DNA of 64,000 nucleotides, from assembly GCF_000422545.1 (NCBI RefSeq), contig NZ_AULZ01000008.1:124001-188000 (forward strand), read 5' to 3'. Below the pieces are notes generated by a model that was not told where the DNA came from, did not search any database, and worked only from the letters and a program-made list of their open reading frames with translations. The translations under genes were made by a program, and so were the position numbers. The DNA comes from Desulfocurvibacter africanus subsp. africanus DSM 2603. GTDB lineage: Bacteria; Desulfobacterota; Desulfovibrionia; Desulfovibrionales; Desulfovibrionaceae. Positions 7,973 through 19,748 of this stretch are shown one piece after another (within the stretch, counting starts at the first letter, position 1; each line of letters opens with the position of its first letter).

Positions 7973-9553
7973 CTACTTGGCGTACTCCACGGCTCGTTTC
8001 TCGCGGATGACCGTGACCTTGATCTGGCCTGGATAGGTCAGATTCTCCTCGATCTTATGAGCTATGTCCTTACAGAGCAGGTACGTGTTGTCGTCGGTCA
8101 CCTTGTCCGCATCGACCATGACCCGGATCTCGCGGCCAGCCTGGATGGCGAACGCCTTGGACACGCCTTCCACGTCCTTGGCCACGTTCTCCAGGTCCTC
8201 AAGCCGCTTGACGTAATTCTCCAGCAGTTCCTTGCGCGCACCGGGACGGGCTCCGGACAGGGAGTCCGCCGCCTGCACGAGCACGGCCAGAATGGACTTG
8301 GGCGGAACGTCCTCGTGGTGCGCGGCGATGGCGTGAATGATCTCCTTGGACTCGGCGTACTTCTTGGCCAGGTCAGCACCGATGATGGCATGCGGGCCCT
8401 CGACTTCGTGGTCCACGGCCTTGCCGATATCGTGCAGCAAGCCAGCGCGCTTGGCCTTCTTCTCGTCCAGGCCCAACTCGGCGGCCATGATGCCGCACAG
8501 CGAGGCCACTTCAAGCGAATGCTGCAGCACGTTCTGCGAGAAGCTGGTGCGGTAGTGCAACTGGCCCAGCAGGCGAATGATGTCGGGATGGATGCCGTGC
8601 ACGGCTACATCGAAGGTGGCCTGCTCGCCGATTTCGCGCAGCTTGACTTCCATCTCCTGCTCGACCTTCTTGACGATATCCTCGATGCGCGCCGGATGGA
8701 TGCGGCCGTCGGTGATGAGCCGCTCCAGAGCCTGCTTGGCGATTTCGCGCCGTAGCGGGCTGTAGGCCGACAGAATGACGGTCTCGGGCGTGTCGTCGAT
8801 GATGAGGTCCACGCCGGTGGCGGCCTCCAGAGCGCGGATGTTGCGCCCCTCGCGGCCGATGATGCGCCCCTTCATGTCCTCCGAAGGCAGGCTCACGGCC
8901 GTGACCGTCTGCTCGGCCACGTAGTCGCCGGCGTAACGCTGTATGGAAAGCGCCAGGATTTCCTTGGCCTTCTTGTCGGCCATCTCGCGAGCTTCCATCT
9001 CGATGGTGCGGACCATCTTGGCCGCCTCGTGACGAGTCTTGTCCTCGATATCCTGCATGATGCGCGAGCGGGCCTCTTCCTGGGTCAGGCCGGAAATCTC
9101 CTCGAGCTTGCGAGCCTGTTCCTCCTCCCGCTGCACGATGACTTCGTCCCGATCCGCCAGCAGGCGCTCCTGCTTGGTGAGCTTCTTCTCGAAATCAATA
9201 ACGCTGATTTCCTTCTGGGCCAGCTTTTCGAGCTTGCTCTCCAGCCGCTCTTCCTTCTCGGCGAGCTTGACCTCTTTATCGGCGAGCTTGCCTTCCTTGC
9301 TCTTGAGCTGCCGTTCGCGCTCCTTGTACTCGCCCTCCAGCTCCTTCTTCTGATTATAGATCTCATCCTGGGCTTGGAGCAGGCTTTCCTTCTTGGAGGC
9401 CTGGGCCTCCTTGCGAGCTTCGTCGAGGATTCGCTCAGCCAAATCCTTGGCATCACGCAACCGCCTGGACTCTATAGCCTTGTGCAGGACATAACCAGCC
9501 GCAGCGCCGATGGCTGCTCCGACCAGGATCAGTAGAATAGATATAAAACTCAT
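7973..9553 (-). CDS. rny: ribonuclease Y
   Basis: RNase Y is a membrane-anchored endoribonuclease that starts mRNA decay. The 526-residue protein has one N-terminal membrane helix ([21 protein letters not shown]), a long charged coiled coil to about residue 200, a KH domain with [13 protein letters not shown] near 235, and an HD domain with HSLEVA and LLHDIGKA between about 340 and 430. An in-frame GTG lies six bases further upstream, but it overlaps the AGGAGG ribosome-binding site, so the ATG at 9551-9553 is the start. 6S RNA and zapA lie upstream on the same strand. The partner ymdB is not adjacent here. Confidence 0.97.
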   Translation of the reverse strand: MSFISILLILVGAAIGAAAGYVLHKAIESRRLRDAKDLAERILDEARKEAQASKKESLLQAQDEIYNQKKELEGEYKERERQLKSKEGKLADKEVKLAEKEERLESKLEKLAQKEISVIDFEKKLTKQERLLADRDEVIVQREEEQARKLEEISGLTQEEARSRIMQDIEDKTRHEAAKMVRTIEMEAREMADKKAKEILALSIQRYAGDYVAEQTVTAVSLPSEDMKGRIIGREGRNIRALEAATGVDLIIDDTPETVILSAYSPLRREIAKQALERLITDGRIHPARIEDIVKKVEQEMEVKLREIGEQATFDVAVHGIHPDIIRLLGQLHYRTSFSQNVLQHSLEVASLCGIMAAELGLDEKKAKRAGLLHDIGKAVDHEVEGPHAIIGADLAKKYAESKEIIHAIAAHHEDVPPKSILAVLVQAADSLSGARPGARKELLENYVKRLEDLENVAKDVEGVSKAFAIQAGREIRVMVDADKVTDDNTYLLCKDIAHKIEENLTYPGQIKVTVIREKRAVEYAK

Positions 9554-9765
9554 GCGCACCTCCTATATGGCAACAGGCATTGCCCCGCCTGCGCTAGGGT
9601 TGGAGTGATCGTTCGCGTTGGGCAGGGCCATGGCCAAGCCGCATTTCGCAATATGATAAAGGCGACGATATGCAGTCTAGGAGGAGCCGGGGTAATCCCG
9701 TGCGCGGGCATGGTAGACTTGGCGGAAGGCTCGCATATATTTCGCAACGACCGGTGTCGTTATAT

Positions 9766-9950
9766 GGCTACCCCAGGGAGCCGTGTCGTCAGTTCTTTTG
9801 AACCTGGCTTACCAGGTGGGCGCCGCTGCCAGGCCGTCAGGCTTTCCCGCTTTCGCGGGCTGCGCACGGGCCCGGACGGGAGCAGCACCCGTTATGTCGT
9901 CATTGGCTCAGAAAGAAACATGACAATCACGCACACCCCAGGGAGACCAA
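9766..9950 (-). ncRNA. ssrS: 6S RNA (SsrS)
   Basis: 6S RNA binds and sequesters sigma-70 RNA polymerase. Read on the minus strand this roughly 185-nt gap folds as a long interrupted duplex. The two ends (CTCCCTGGGG at 9945-9936 and again at 9780-9771) pair with a small internal mismatch, as in the closing stem of E. coli 6S. A CTGAGCCAATGACGAC segment follows the 5' stem, a GC-rich apical hairpin sits in the middle, and CACCTGG-TAAG-CCAGGT plus ACGACAC lie on the 3' side, matching the arrangement in E. coli. Its place directly after zapA is the conserved proteobacterial position. Exact ends are estimates; a covariance-model search would settle it. Confidence 0.8.
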
Positions 9951-9955
9951 CACAA

Positions 9956-10234
9956 CTATAAAGCCGCTTTGGCGTTTGCCAAGTCTATTTTCTCCAAAAG
10001 CCGATCAATCGTTTCTTCAAACTCGCGCAGCTTCTGGGTTGACTGCAGGGAATCGTCCGCTAAACTTAAAGCCAGGACGGTAAGGAGCTTCTCCTTGCTA
10101 AGGTTCTTCCCATCTTGATTTAAGAGGCTGTATTGTTTCTCAACATGATCACGGGCATCATAGATCCGAGTACTTCCTGCGTCAGTGACAAAGGAGATTT
10201 CAAGCCCCAGAACGGTCAAGGTATAACGGGACAT
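9956..10234 (-). CDS. zapA: cell division protein ZapA
   Basis: ZapA binds and cross-links FtsZ filaments at the division site. This 92-residue protein opens with the usual MSRYTLTVLGLEISFVTDA strand region, continues with a short helix, and ends in a long heptad-patterned helix (about residues 45-88) for dimer and tetramer formation. Length and pattern are typical. It follows a 58-codon ZapB-like gene by 15 bases and precedes 6S RNA, matching the conserved zapA-ssrS linkage. The ribosome-binding site is weak. The identification is secure by pattern, though not by long conserved motifs, since the family is divergent. Confidence 0.88.
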   Translation of the reverse strand: MSRYTLTVLGLEISFVTDAGSTRIYDARDHVEKQYSLLNQDGKNLSKEKLLTVLALSLADDSLQSTQKLREFEETIDRLLEKIDLANAKAAL

Positions 10235-10249
10235 GCAAGTGCATAATTC

Positions 10250-10426
10250 CTACAACGTTTCTTCCTGAACACGTTGTAGGAGACCGTTGACTTTAGCCAA
10301 AATCTCCTCTCTTCCTCGCTTGATATCCTCAAGCTCAGCCCTCATCTGACGATTCTCCTGCTCAAGCTCGCGCTTACGCTGGAGCAGCTCTTCTATACGA
10401 TTGGCAAGTTGCTCAATTATTTCCAT
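10250..10426 (-). CDS. small coiled-coil protein, ZapB-like
   Basis: This 58-codon ORF runs from the ATG at 10424-10426 to a TAG at 10250-10252. The product starts MEIIEQLANRIEELLQRK and is almost entirely charged heptad repeat rich in Glu, Gln, Arg and Leu, predicting one long coiled coil. ZapB of E. coli is a coiled-coil protein of similar design that binds ZapA. The position immediately before zapA (15-base gap) and after glmU (48-base gap), all on the same strand, supports a divisome role. No strong ribosome-binding site is seen. The coding call is good; the ZapB name is inference from size, coil and context. Confidence 0.72.
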   Translation of the reverse strand: MEIIEQLANRIEELLQRKRELEQENRQMRAELEDIKRGREEILAKVNGLLQRVQEETL

Positions 10427-10474
10427 ACCGAAAATTTAGCCATTTCCGCGTCGCAAATCAATAGCGGCGACGAG

Positions 10475-11851
10475 CTATTTCCTGCGCTTCAAGTTCTTCT
10501 GTCGCTGTCTCGCAATTGCCAACTCGCCAGGCTCCACATTCTTAGTCAAGGTGGAACCGGCCCCGACCAGAGATTCATCGCCAACAGTGATCGGAGCAAC
10601 CAGGGCCGTATTGCTGCCGATAAAAACTTTCCGGCCGATAACCGTCTTGTGCTTCAGCTTGCCATCGTAATTGCAGGTGATCGTGCCAGCACCGATATTC
10701 GTGCCCTCGCCCACTTCGACATCGCCCAGGTAGGTCAGGTGGTTGGCTTTGGCGCCCTTACCCAACACAGCCTTCTTCAGTTCCACGAAGTTGCCCGCAT
10801 GGGCGCATTCTTCCAGAACAGCTCCCGGCCTAAGCCGCACATAGGGCCCGGCAATGCTTCCAGGGCCAAGTCGAGCACCCTCGGCATGGCTGAAATGGCG
10901 GAGGTGGGCACCCGAGTCCAACTCGCTGTCACGCACGACGCAATTCGAATCCACCCGCGCTCCGCAATGCACGACAGTACGACCATAGAGCTCGCACGGC
11001 CCGCTGATTTCAGCTCCAGGCTCCAGGGCTACCCTGGGACCAATGCGCGCCAAACCGGGGTTGCGCACGAGAACGCCTTTCTGCAGCCACTCCGCGGCAA
11101 TTGCGGCAGCCAGTCGCTCTTCGGCACATACCAGCTCAAAGGGCGAATTGATGCCCATGAGTTCGGGCTGCTCTCCACATTCTACCGCCGTTACGGAAAG
11201 GCCCTGCGATACGGCGAGATTGACAAGATCGGTAATGTAAAATTCACCGCTCTTGTTTTCATTCTTGAGCAAAGGCAGTAGAGGAGCCATCAGTTGCATA
11301 TCAAGGAAGTAGATCCCTGCATTGACCTCGCCCCGATCAGGCCCATGCGCGGCCACGTCGTAATCCTTCGCCTCGACTATTGCCGTGACCTCGCCGTCAT
11401 CGCCACGCAAGACACGGCCGTAGGCCCCTGAATCGGACGGAGTAATGGATAGGAAAGCCAGTGCTGCATTTTCCGTAAGAGCGGCATCAACAAGTTGCTG
11501 AACCCGATTCGCGGGCAACAGAGGCGTATCGCCATTAACTATGACGACATGGCGCAGGCCAAGGGACATGATGCTTTCCCAGGCTACCTGCAGGGCATGG
11601 CCAGTGCCGAGCTGCTCGGCCTGGAGAACAAAACGGCCCTGGCACTCCGGAAAAGCGGCCTGGACCTTGTCCGCGCCGCAACCGATTACAGTATGCACCC
11701 TGTCGCCGAAGAGTTTCTCAAGGGTCTGGTGAATGTACCAAAGCATTGGCTCGCCAAGAAGCGTATGCAACACCTTAGGTAAATTCGAGCGCATGCGCGT
11801 ACCCTTGCCCGCGGCAAGCACAAGTGCATGTATGGACTCAGGAAAGCTCAA
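10475..11851 (-). CDS. glmU: bifunctional UDP-GlcNAc pyrophosphorylase / GlcN-1-P acetyltransferase
   Basis: GlmU acetylates glucosamine-1-phosphate and couples it to UTP, giving UDP-GlcNAc for peptidoglycan and LPS. The uridylyltransferase domain begins with LVLAAGKGTRM and the C-terminal half is a left-handed beta-helix with hexapeptide repeats, including the acetyltransferase segment NFVELKKAVLGKGAKANHL. An open frame continues 54 codons upstream but would run through the atp terminator. I chose the TTG at 11849-11851 because GGAGG stands five bases before it and it gives 458 residues, close to the 456 of E. coli. GlmS, the enzyme of the first step, is encoded at 32946. Confidence 0.95.
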   Translation of the reverse strand: MSFPESIHALVLAAGKGTRMRSNLPKVLHTLLGEPMLWYIHQTLEKLFGDRVHTVIGCGADKVQAAFPECQGRFVLQAEQLGTGHALQVAWESIMSLGLRHVVIVNGDTPLLPANRVQQLVDAALTENAALAFLSITPSDSGAYGRVLRGDDGEVTAIVEAKDYDVAAHGPDRGEVNAGIYFLDMQLMAPLLPLLKNENKSGEFYITDLVNLAVSQGLSVTAVECGEQPELMGINSPFELVCAEERLAAAIAAEWLQKGVLVRNPGLARIGPRVALEPGAEISGPCELYGRTVVHCGARVDSNCVVRDSELDSGAHLRHFSHAEGARLGPGSIAGPYVRLRPGAVLEECAHAGNFVELKKAVLGKGAKANHLTYLGDVEVGEGTNIGAGTITCNYDGKLKHKTVIGRKVFIGSNTALVAPITVGDESLVGAGSTLTKNVEPGELAIARQRQKNLKRRK

Positions 11852-11952
11852 TTCCGCCTCCGGCAAAACGCTGTGCTGATCATATAATCGCAACTCACGA
11901 TGGATTACGCGTTCAGCCTGTGTACGGAAGGGCGGTAGCGATTGTAAAGCAA

Positions 11953-11993
11953 AAAGAAGGCAGGCCCCGGAGAACTCCGGGGCCTGCCCTTTT
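11953..11993 (-). terminator. rho-independent terminator of the atp operon
   Basis: A perfect 12-bp stem GGCAGGCCCCGG with a six-base loop is followed on the minus strand by CTTCTTTTTGC. It lies about 50 bases after the atpC stop and before the glmU start, so it separates the two units. The plus strand also has a short T run after the stem. Confidence 0.88.
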
Positions 11994-12046
11994 GTGCATG
12001 CCAGGGCGGTCATTCCCGAGGGAAGACCTGCCGTGGGGTCAATTGT

Positions 12047-12475
12047 CTAAAGCGAGCAGGTGCCGGAGCCCTCGGCGGACGAGCGGCAACGCATACGAGC
12101 CATGGACCGCTGCAGCGAGGCCTGAGCACGTGCGAAGTTCACGTCCTCGGCACGCTTCTGCAGCCGAGACTCGGCACGCTCCCTGGCCTTGCGGGCACGC
12201 TCCACGTCGATCTCGGCAGCGCGCTCGGCAATCTCAGCCAATACGGTCACCCGATCCGGGCCGACTTCTGCAAACCCGCCGGCGATGAAGACGTAATGCG
12301 TCTTACCACCGAGCTTGTAGTACAGGTTGCCGATGCCCAGGGCGGAGAGGAACGGGATGTGGTTCGGCAGCACGCCGAACTCGCCCACGATGCCGGGCGC
12401 ACCCACGTAGTCCACCTTCTCCGAGAGCACCTTGCGGTCGGGAGTGACTATCTCAAGCTGAATCTGGTTGCTCAT
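12047..12475 (-). CDS. atpC: ATP synthase epsilon subunit
   Basis: Epsilon is part of the F1 central stalk and an intrinsic inhibitor of ATP hydrolysis. The 142-residue protein starts with [20 protein letters not shown], followed by the beta-sandwich motif [16 protein letters not shown], and ends in a two-helix Arg/Glu/Ala-rich domain. A short cysteine-containing tail after residue 125 ([13 protein letters not shown]) is unusual for the family and may be lineage-specific. It is the last gene of the operon, six bases after atpD and before the terminator. The start is an ATG at the expected position. Confidence 0.96.
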   Translation of the reverse strand: MSNQIQLEIVTPDRKVLSEKVDYVGAPGIVGEFGVLPNHIPFLSALGIGNLYYKLGGKTHYVFIAGGFAEVGPDRVTVLAEIAERAAEIDVERARKARERAESRLQKRAEDVNFARAQASLQRSMARMRCRSSAEGSGTCSL

Positions 12476-12481
12476 AGGGGG

Positions 12482-14780
<2,299 letters not shown>

Positions 14781-14801
14781 GTCTCAAGCCCTCCTTTGGC
14801 C

Positions 14802-16310
<1,509 letters not shown>

Positions 16311-16314
16311 GGCC

Positions 16315-16866
16315 CTACTCACCCCTCTTTATGTTTTCCTTCAGCATCTGAAGCTGAGCGCGCAGGCTCGCGTCCAGCACTTGATCTCCGATCTTGAGCA
16401 CCAGCCCTCCAATAATGGCGGGGTCGACACCGTAGTCGAGGACCAGCTTGCGGTCGGATTTCTTCTCCAGCGAGGCCTTGAGCTGCTCCTGGCGATTCTT
16501 GTCCAAAGCGATCGCGGTGGTCAGCTTTCCACGCAGAACGCCTTGGGCCTCATCCTGGAGCTTGGCATAAACGGCCTGGATCTCGGGCAGGTTCGCCAAA
16601 CGCTCCTTATCAGCCAGGAGCATGACGAAATTCTTGACCACCTGACCCACGCCAAGCTTGGCCATGATGGCCACAGCCACGGCCTTTATCTTGTCCGAGC
16701 CAAAGGTCGGGTTTCTGAAAACCTTGAGCACTGTGGGTTCGGCTGCAAGGACCTCAGCCAGCTTCGCCAGATCGCTGCCGTAGGCCGCCAGTTCGGCTGG
16801 GCCTTTCTTCTGGCCCAGGGCGAACAGCGCCTTGGCGTATCTGCGTGCAACAATGTTCCCGGTCAA
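16315..16866 (-). CDS. atpH: ATP synthase delta subunit
   Basis: Delta joins the peripheral stalk (b, b') to the top of F1. The 183-residue protein starts [18 protein letters not shown], the classic delta opening, has the all-helical N-terminal domain, and ends with [28 protein letters not shown], the conserved C-terminal motif. It overlaps the end of atpF by four bases, which suggests translational coupling, and precedes atpA. Confidence 0.96.
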   Translation of the reverse strand: MTGNIVARRYAKALFALGQKKGPAELAAYGSDLAKLAEVLAAEPTVLKVFRNPTFGSDKIKAVAVAIMAKLGVGQVVKNFVMLLADKERLANLPEIQAVYAKLQDEAQGVLRGKLTTAIALDKNRQEQLKASLEKKSDRKLVLDYGVDPAIIGGLVLKIGDQVLDASLRAQLQMLKENIKRGE

Positions 16867-17438
16867 TTGAGCACCACCTTTGTAACGTAGTCATCGACGA
16901 GTTGCTGCTGCTTCTTGTCCGAGAGCTTTTCCTTGAGCATCTTCTCGGCGGCTTCCACGACCATGTCAGCAACTTCGGCGCGCAGACGCTCGGTGGCGAG
17001 CTTCACTTCCTGGCTGACTGCAGTCTCGGCCTGGGCCTTGATATTATCGGCCTTGCGCTGAGCATCCGCAACGATCGAAGCCTTGAGGGCCTCTCCCTGC
17101 TTGCGGTAATCATCGAGAATGGTCTTCTTTTCCGTCTCAATGTTGGAGATGGACTTCTCGACTTCCTTGAGCTTGACCTCGGCCTGCTTGCGCCTGGCGT
17201 CGAGATCCTCCAACTCGGTCTTGATCTGGTACTGGCGTCCCGTGAAGAATTCCTTGATCTGCTTCCCCGCGAACTTCCAAATGATGGCCACAACCAGGAT
17301 GAAGTTCACGACTCGGAACAAGAAATCCTTCCAAGGCAGCCCGTGGGCCTCCCCTCCGCCCTGCTCCGCTGCGTAAGCCATGCAGGCCGTAGCCAGCAGC
17401 ATTAGCAGAGTCCAAAGCACCGTCTGCACGCGTTTCAA
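16863..17438 (-). CDS. atpF: ATP synthase b subunit with extended N-terminus
   Basis: The b subunit is the membrane-anchored peripheral stalk. The 191-residue protein has two hydrophobic stretches. The first (about residues 7-22) looks like a signal peptide ending ACMAYAA. The second (FLFRVVNFILVVAIIWKFAG, about 38-58) is the true b anchor, and it is followed by a long charged coiled coil. The extra N-terminal segment is common in deltaproteobacterial b subunits. Together with the neighbouring 138-residue b' protein it would form a heterodimeric stalk. It follows atpF' by 20 bases. Confidence 0.93.
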   Translation of the reverse strand: MKRVQTVLWTLLMLLATACMAYAAEQGGGEAHGLPWKDFLFRVVNFILVVAIIWKFAGKQIKEFFTGRQYQIKTELEDLDARRKQAEVKLKEVEKSISNIETEKKTILDDYRKQGEALKASIVADAQRKADNIKAQAETAVSQEVKLATERLRAEVADMVVEAAEKMLKEKLSDKKQQQLVDDYVTKVVLN

Positions 17439-17458
17439 GGTCCTTACCTCCTTGCCCC

Positions 17459-17875
17459 TTAGGCGAGAATCTTGTCAGTGGCCTTCTTCGCCATCTTGTC
17501 CACTTCGGACTGCAGGCTCTGCATGGCCTTCTTCACTTGCGACTCGATCTCGGCTCTGGCGGCGGAGATCTTGGAAGCTGCATCGCGCCCGGCATTGCCG
17601 ACGATCTCGGTCTCGTGGGCTTGGGCTTCAACCTTCAAGCGGTTGCGCTCATCAAGACCAGTCTTGCGCGCGGCATCCAGGGCTACCTCATAGTCCTTAA
17701 CCTTGGCTACGGCTTGGGCGTTGAACTTCTCGATGGAACTCACCTGTCCCACCATGTAATCCGAGCGCTTCTTGATAATGCCGCGGATCGGCCGGTAAAG
17801 GACGAGGCTGAGCACCATCCAGATAATCAGGAAGTTCACCAGCTGGATGAAAAATGTAATATCCAGATCGATCAT
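17459..17875 (-). CDS. atpF': ATP synthase b' subunit
   Basis: This is a second, shorter b-type stalk protein of 138 residues. It begins MIDLDITFFIQLVNFLIIWMVLSLVLYRPI with a single membrane helix and then a charged coiled coil. Having both b and b' is typical of cyanobacteria, alphaproteobacteria and Desulfovibrio-type organisms. It is the first gene of the atp operon here; the a and c subunit genes are not in the window and must lie elsewhere, as expected for the split operon of Desulfovibrio. A promoter with a perfect -35 lies upstream. Confidence 0.93.
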   Translation of the reverse strand: MIDLDITFFIQLVNFLIIWMVLSLVLYRPIRGIIKKRSDYMVGQVSSIEKFNAQAVAKVKDYEVALDAARKTGLDERNRLKVEAQAHETEIVGNAGRDAASKISAARAEIESQVKKAMQSLQSEVDKMAKKATDKILA

Positions 17876-17920
17876 GACCGCCCCCAGCTCAAGGTTGTGA
17901 ATTTTGGTTCAAAGTGGGAT

Positions 17921-17951
17921 GGGCTTTATCCCTTTTTCTGAACCCTGTCAA
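17921..17951 (-). promoter_or_regulatory. candidate sigma-70 promoter of the atp operon
   Basis: Read on the minus strand, TTGACA occupies 17951-17946 and TAAAGC lies 17 bases downstream. The -35 is perfect and the -10 is poor. The site is about 50 bases upstream of atpF', the first gene of the operon. Confidence 0.4.
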
Positions 17952-18029
17952 AACCTTTTTCCGGCGGGATACATGGAGAAACGAGCCCGGAGGCGTTGTG
18001 GCAGGCCGATTGTGACAACTTTCACGAGA

Positions 18030-18063
18030 CCTATCCTGGGTCGGATAACCGATCCAGGATAGG
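18030..18063. terminator. strong hairpin between bactofilin and atp genes
   Basis: An inverted repeat has 15-bp arms (CCTATCCTGGGTCGG and its near complement, one mismatch) around ATAA. It lies about 95 bases after the bactofilin stop on the minus strand. There is no T run, so it may be a terminator or an RNA-stabilising 3' hairpin of the mre-rod-bac unit. Confidence 0.55.
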
Positions 18064-18156
18064 CCTACGCTATAAATAAATTAAGCGCAAATGCAGGCGC
18101 TTACATGAACAACGCTATAAATGTCGTCTTTGATGCCGTTATGCGTTAAGAGTGGA

Positions 18157-18567
18157 TCAATACTGAACTGGTGACTGCTCGTCTGTAGGCGTGATGCTTT
18201 CGGCGGTCTCTACAAAAGCCTCCGGCAGTGCCTCAGCAGGCACTGTTCCCATACTGACCTGACCTTCAAGCACCGAGCCCTCCTCCATGACAAGAGAAGG
18301 CGTGCTCACACAACCGACCAGGTGCGCAGTGCGATGCAGGACAACTTTCTCTCTGGCTTCGATAGTGCCGCGCAGGTTTCCGGAGAGCACAAGCTGGCCG
18401 ACATGAATGACTCCCTTGACCTTGGCATCCTGACCTATAATCAAGGTCCCTTCACTGGACACCTCGCCTTCGAAGTCGCCATCGATGCGCACGGAGCCCT
18501 CGAAGTGCAACTTGCCTTCGTAGCTTGTTCCCGCGCCTAAAAATGCATTAATCTCGTCCTTGGCCAT
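18157..18567 (-). CDS. bactofilin-family cytoskeletal protein
   Basis: Bactofilins polymerise without nucleotides and act as scaffolds for cell-wall enzymes at the membrane. The 136-residue protein opens MAKDEINAFLGAGTSYEGKL, followed by a right-handed beta-helix core with repeating hydrophobic-Gly patterns (EGSVRIDGDFEGEV, GTLIIGQDAKVKG, GQLVLSGNLRGTI) and an acidic tail. The frame is open for 23 codons upstream, but GGGAGG four bases before this ATG fixes the start. It lies 65 bases after rodA on the same strand, so the scaffold is likely expressed with the elongation machinery. Confidence 0.92.
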   Translation of the reverse strand: MAKDEINAFLGAGTSYEGKLHFEGSVRIDGDFEGEVSSEGTLIIGQDAKVKGVIHVGQLVLSGNLRGTIEAREKVVLHRTAHLVGCVSTPSLVMEEGSVLEGQVSMGTVPAEALPEAFVETAESITPTDEQSPVQY

Positions 18568-18632
18568 GCTTCCTCCCTTGCCGTTCTTGCTGAACATATG
18601 TTGTTCGTCTCGCTTATTTTTTTGTGGTACGA

Positions 18633-19748
18633 TCAACTTTGCTTAAACATGAACCGCCGCATGCTTACGTTAAGCACCAGCCCGATGAGGCTGAAGTTCA
18701 CTATTGTCGCGCTACCGCCGTAGCTGATGAAAGGTAGGGGTATGCCCACCACGGGCATGAGCCCCAAAACCATACCCATGTTGATTAGGATTTGCCAGAA
18801 GAAATAGAAGAACACCCCGGCTGCCAGAAAGGAGCCAAAACGGTCCTTGGCGTCACGCGCAGTAACGCAAACCTGGTACAGAAACATGCAGAATAATGCC
18901 AGCAACAGCATGCTGCCGATGAAACCCCATTCCTCTCCGAACACGGCCACGGCGAAGTCCGTATGTTTCTCCGGCAGGAAGCGCAGCTGGCTTTGGGTGC
19001 CGCCCAAAAAGCCTTTACCCCAGATCTGGCCGGAGCCTATGGCTATAGTGGATTGAATGATGTGGTAGCCCGATCCTAGAGGATCATTCGTGGGGTCCAG
19101 AAAGGTCAGAATGCGCTGTTTCTGATATGGATGGAGGCAGAACCATCCTAGAGGCAGCATTGCGGGCACCACAACCGCGGCGACTTTGAGGATGAGAGGC
19201 TTCAGCCCGCGGTACAGGATAATCCCACCCAGGAGCAGCAGAACGTTGAGGCCGGAACCCAGGTCAGGTTGAAGGATAATGAGCCCCGCCGGCAGCAGGC
19301 CCACCAAGAGGACCTGGAAGAGCCTGCTCCATGAGAGAAGGCCGGACTCACGGGAAAGCAATCTGGCTCCGATAATGAGAGTGCTGATCTTGGCCAGTTC
19401 GCTCGGCTGCAGGTTGAAGAAACCCAGGTCGAGCCAGCGCCGTGCGCCGTACACCACCTTGCCGAAGAACATAACGCAAATGAGCAGTATAAGCGTGACC
19501 CAGAACAGGGGCCAAGCCGTGATCTTCAGGTGCCGGTAATCGAAGATCATGAACAGAAGCATGGCGAAGAAGCCCATTGCTCCCCATATCAGCTGCTTCT
19601 GGTAGAAGGTGTTGACCTCCATGCCCTGTTCCAGCCGAAAGCCGCTCGCGGAATAGAGATTGAGCAAGCCAAGGCCGAAGAGGATGAGCGTAAGGCCAAC
19701 CAACCCCCAGTTTATATACAGAAGCATCCGGCGATCAACGGGAGACAC
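18633..19748 (-). CDS. rodA: rod-shape peptidoglycan glycosyltransferase RodA
   Basis: RodA is the SEDS-family polymerase of the elongasome and partners with PBP2. The roughly 371-residue protein has about ten membrane helices and SEDS landmarks: NLQPSELAKIS, the LQPDLGSG segment with its key Asp near residue 164, and LPFISYGGSATIVN close to the end. Two GTG starts are possible; the one at 19748 lies nine bases after GGAGG, whereas the GTG at 19757 touches it. Either way the gene overlaps the end of mrdA, which implies coupled translation of the pair. Confidence 0.96.
   Translation of the reverse strand: MSPVDRRMLLYINWGLVGLTLILFGLGLLNLYSASGFRLEQGMEVNTFYQKQLIWGAMGFFAMLLFMIFDYRHLKITAWPLFWVTLILLICVMFFGKVVYGARRWLDLGFFNLQPSELAKISTLIIGARLLSRESGLLSWSRLFQVLLVGLLPAGLIILQPDLGSGLNVLLLLGGIILYRGLKPLILKVAAVVVPAMLPLGWFCLHPYQKQRILTFLDPTNDPLGSGYHIIQSTIAIGSGQIWGKGFLGGTQSQLRFLPEKHTDFAVAVFGEEWGFIGSMLLLALFCMFLYQVCVTARDAKDRFGSFLAAGVFFYFFWQILINMGMVLGLMPVVGIPLPFISYGGSATIVNFSLIGLVLNVSMRRFMFKQS

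Noticed and set aside
9841-9900. SRP (4.5S) RNA-like motif on the plus strand (GGCCCGGACGGGAGCAGC)
   Set aside because: The local motif resembles the SRP domain IV loop, but the upstream GGTCAGG partner is missing and the whole gap folds better as 6S RNA on the minus strand, next to zapA.
11852-12013. N-terminal extension of GlmU to 512 residues
   Set aside because: It would translate through the atp terminator; a TTG with a good ribosome-binding site gives the standard length.
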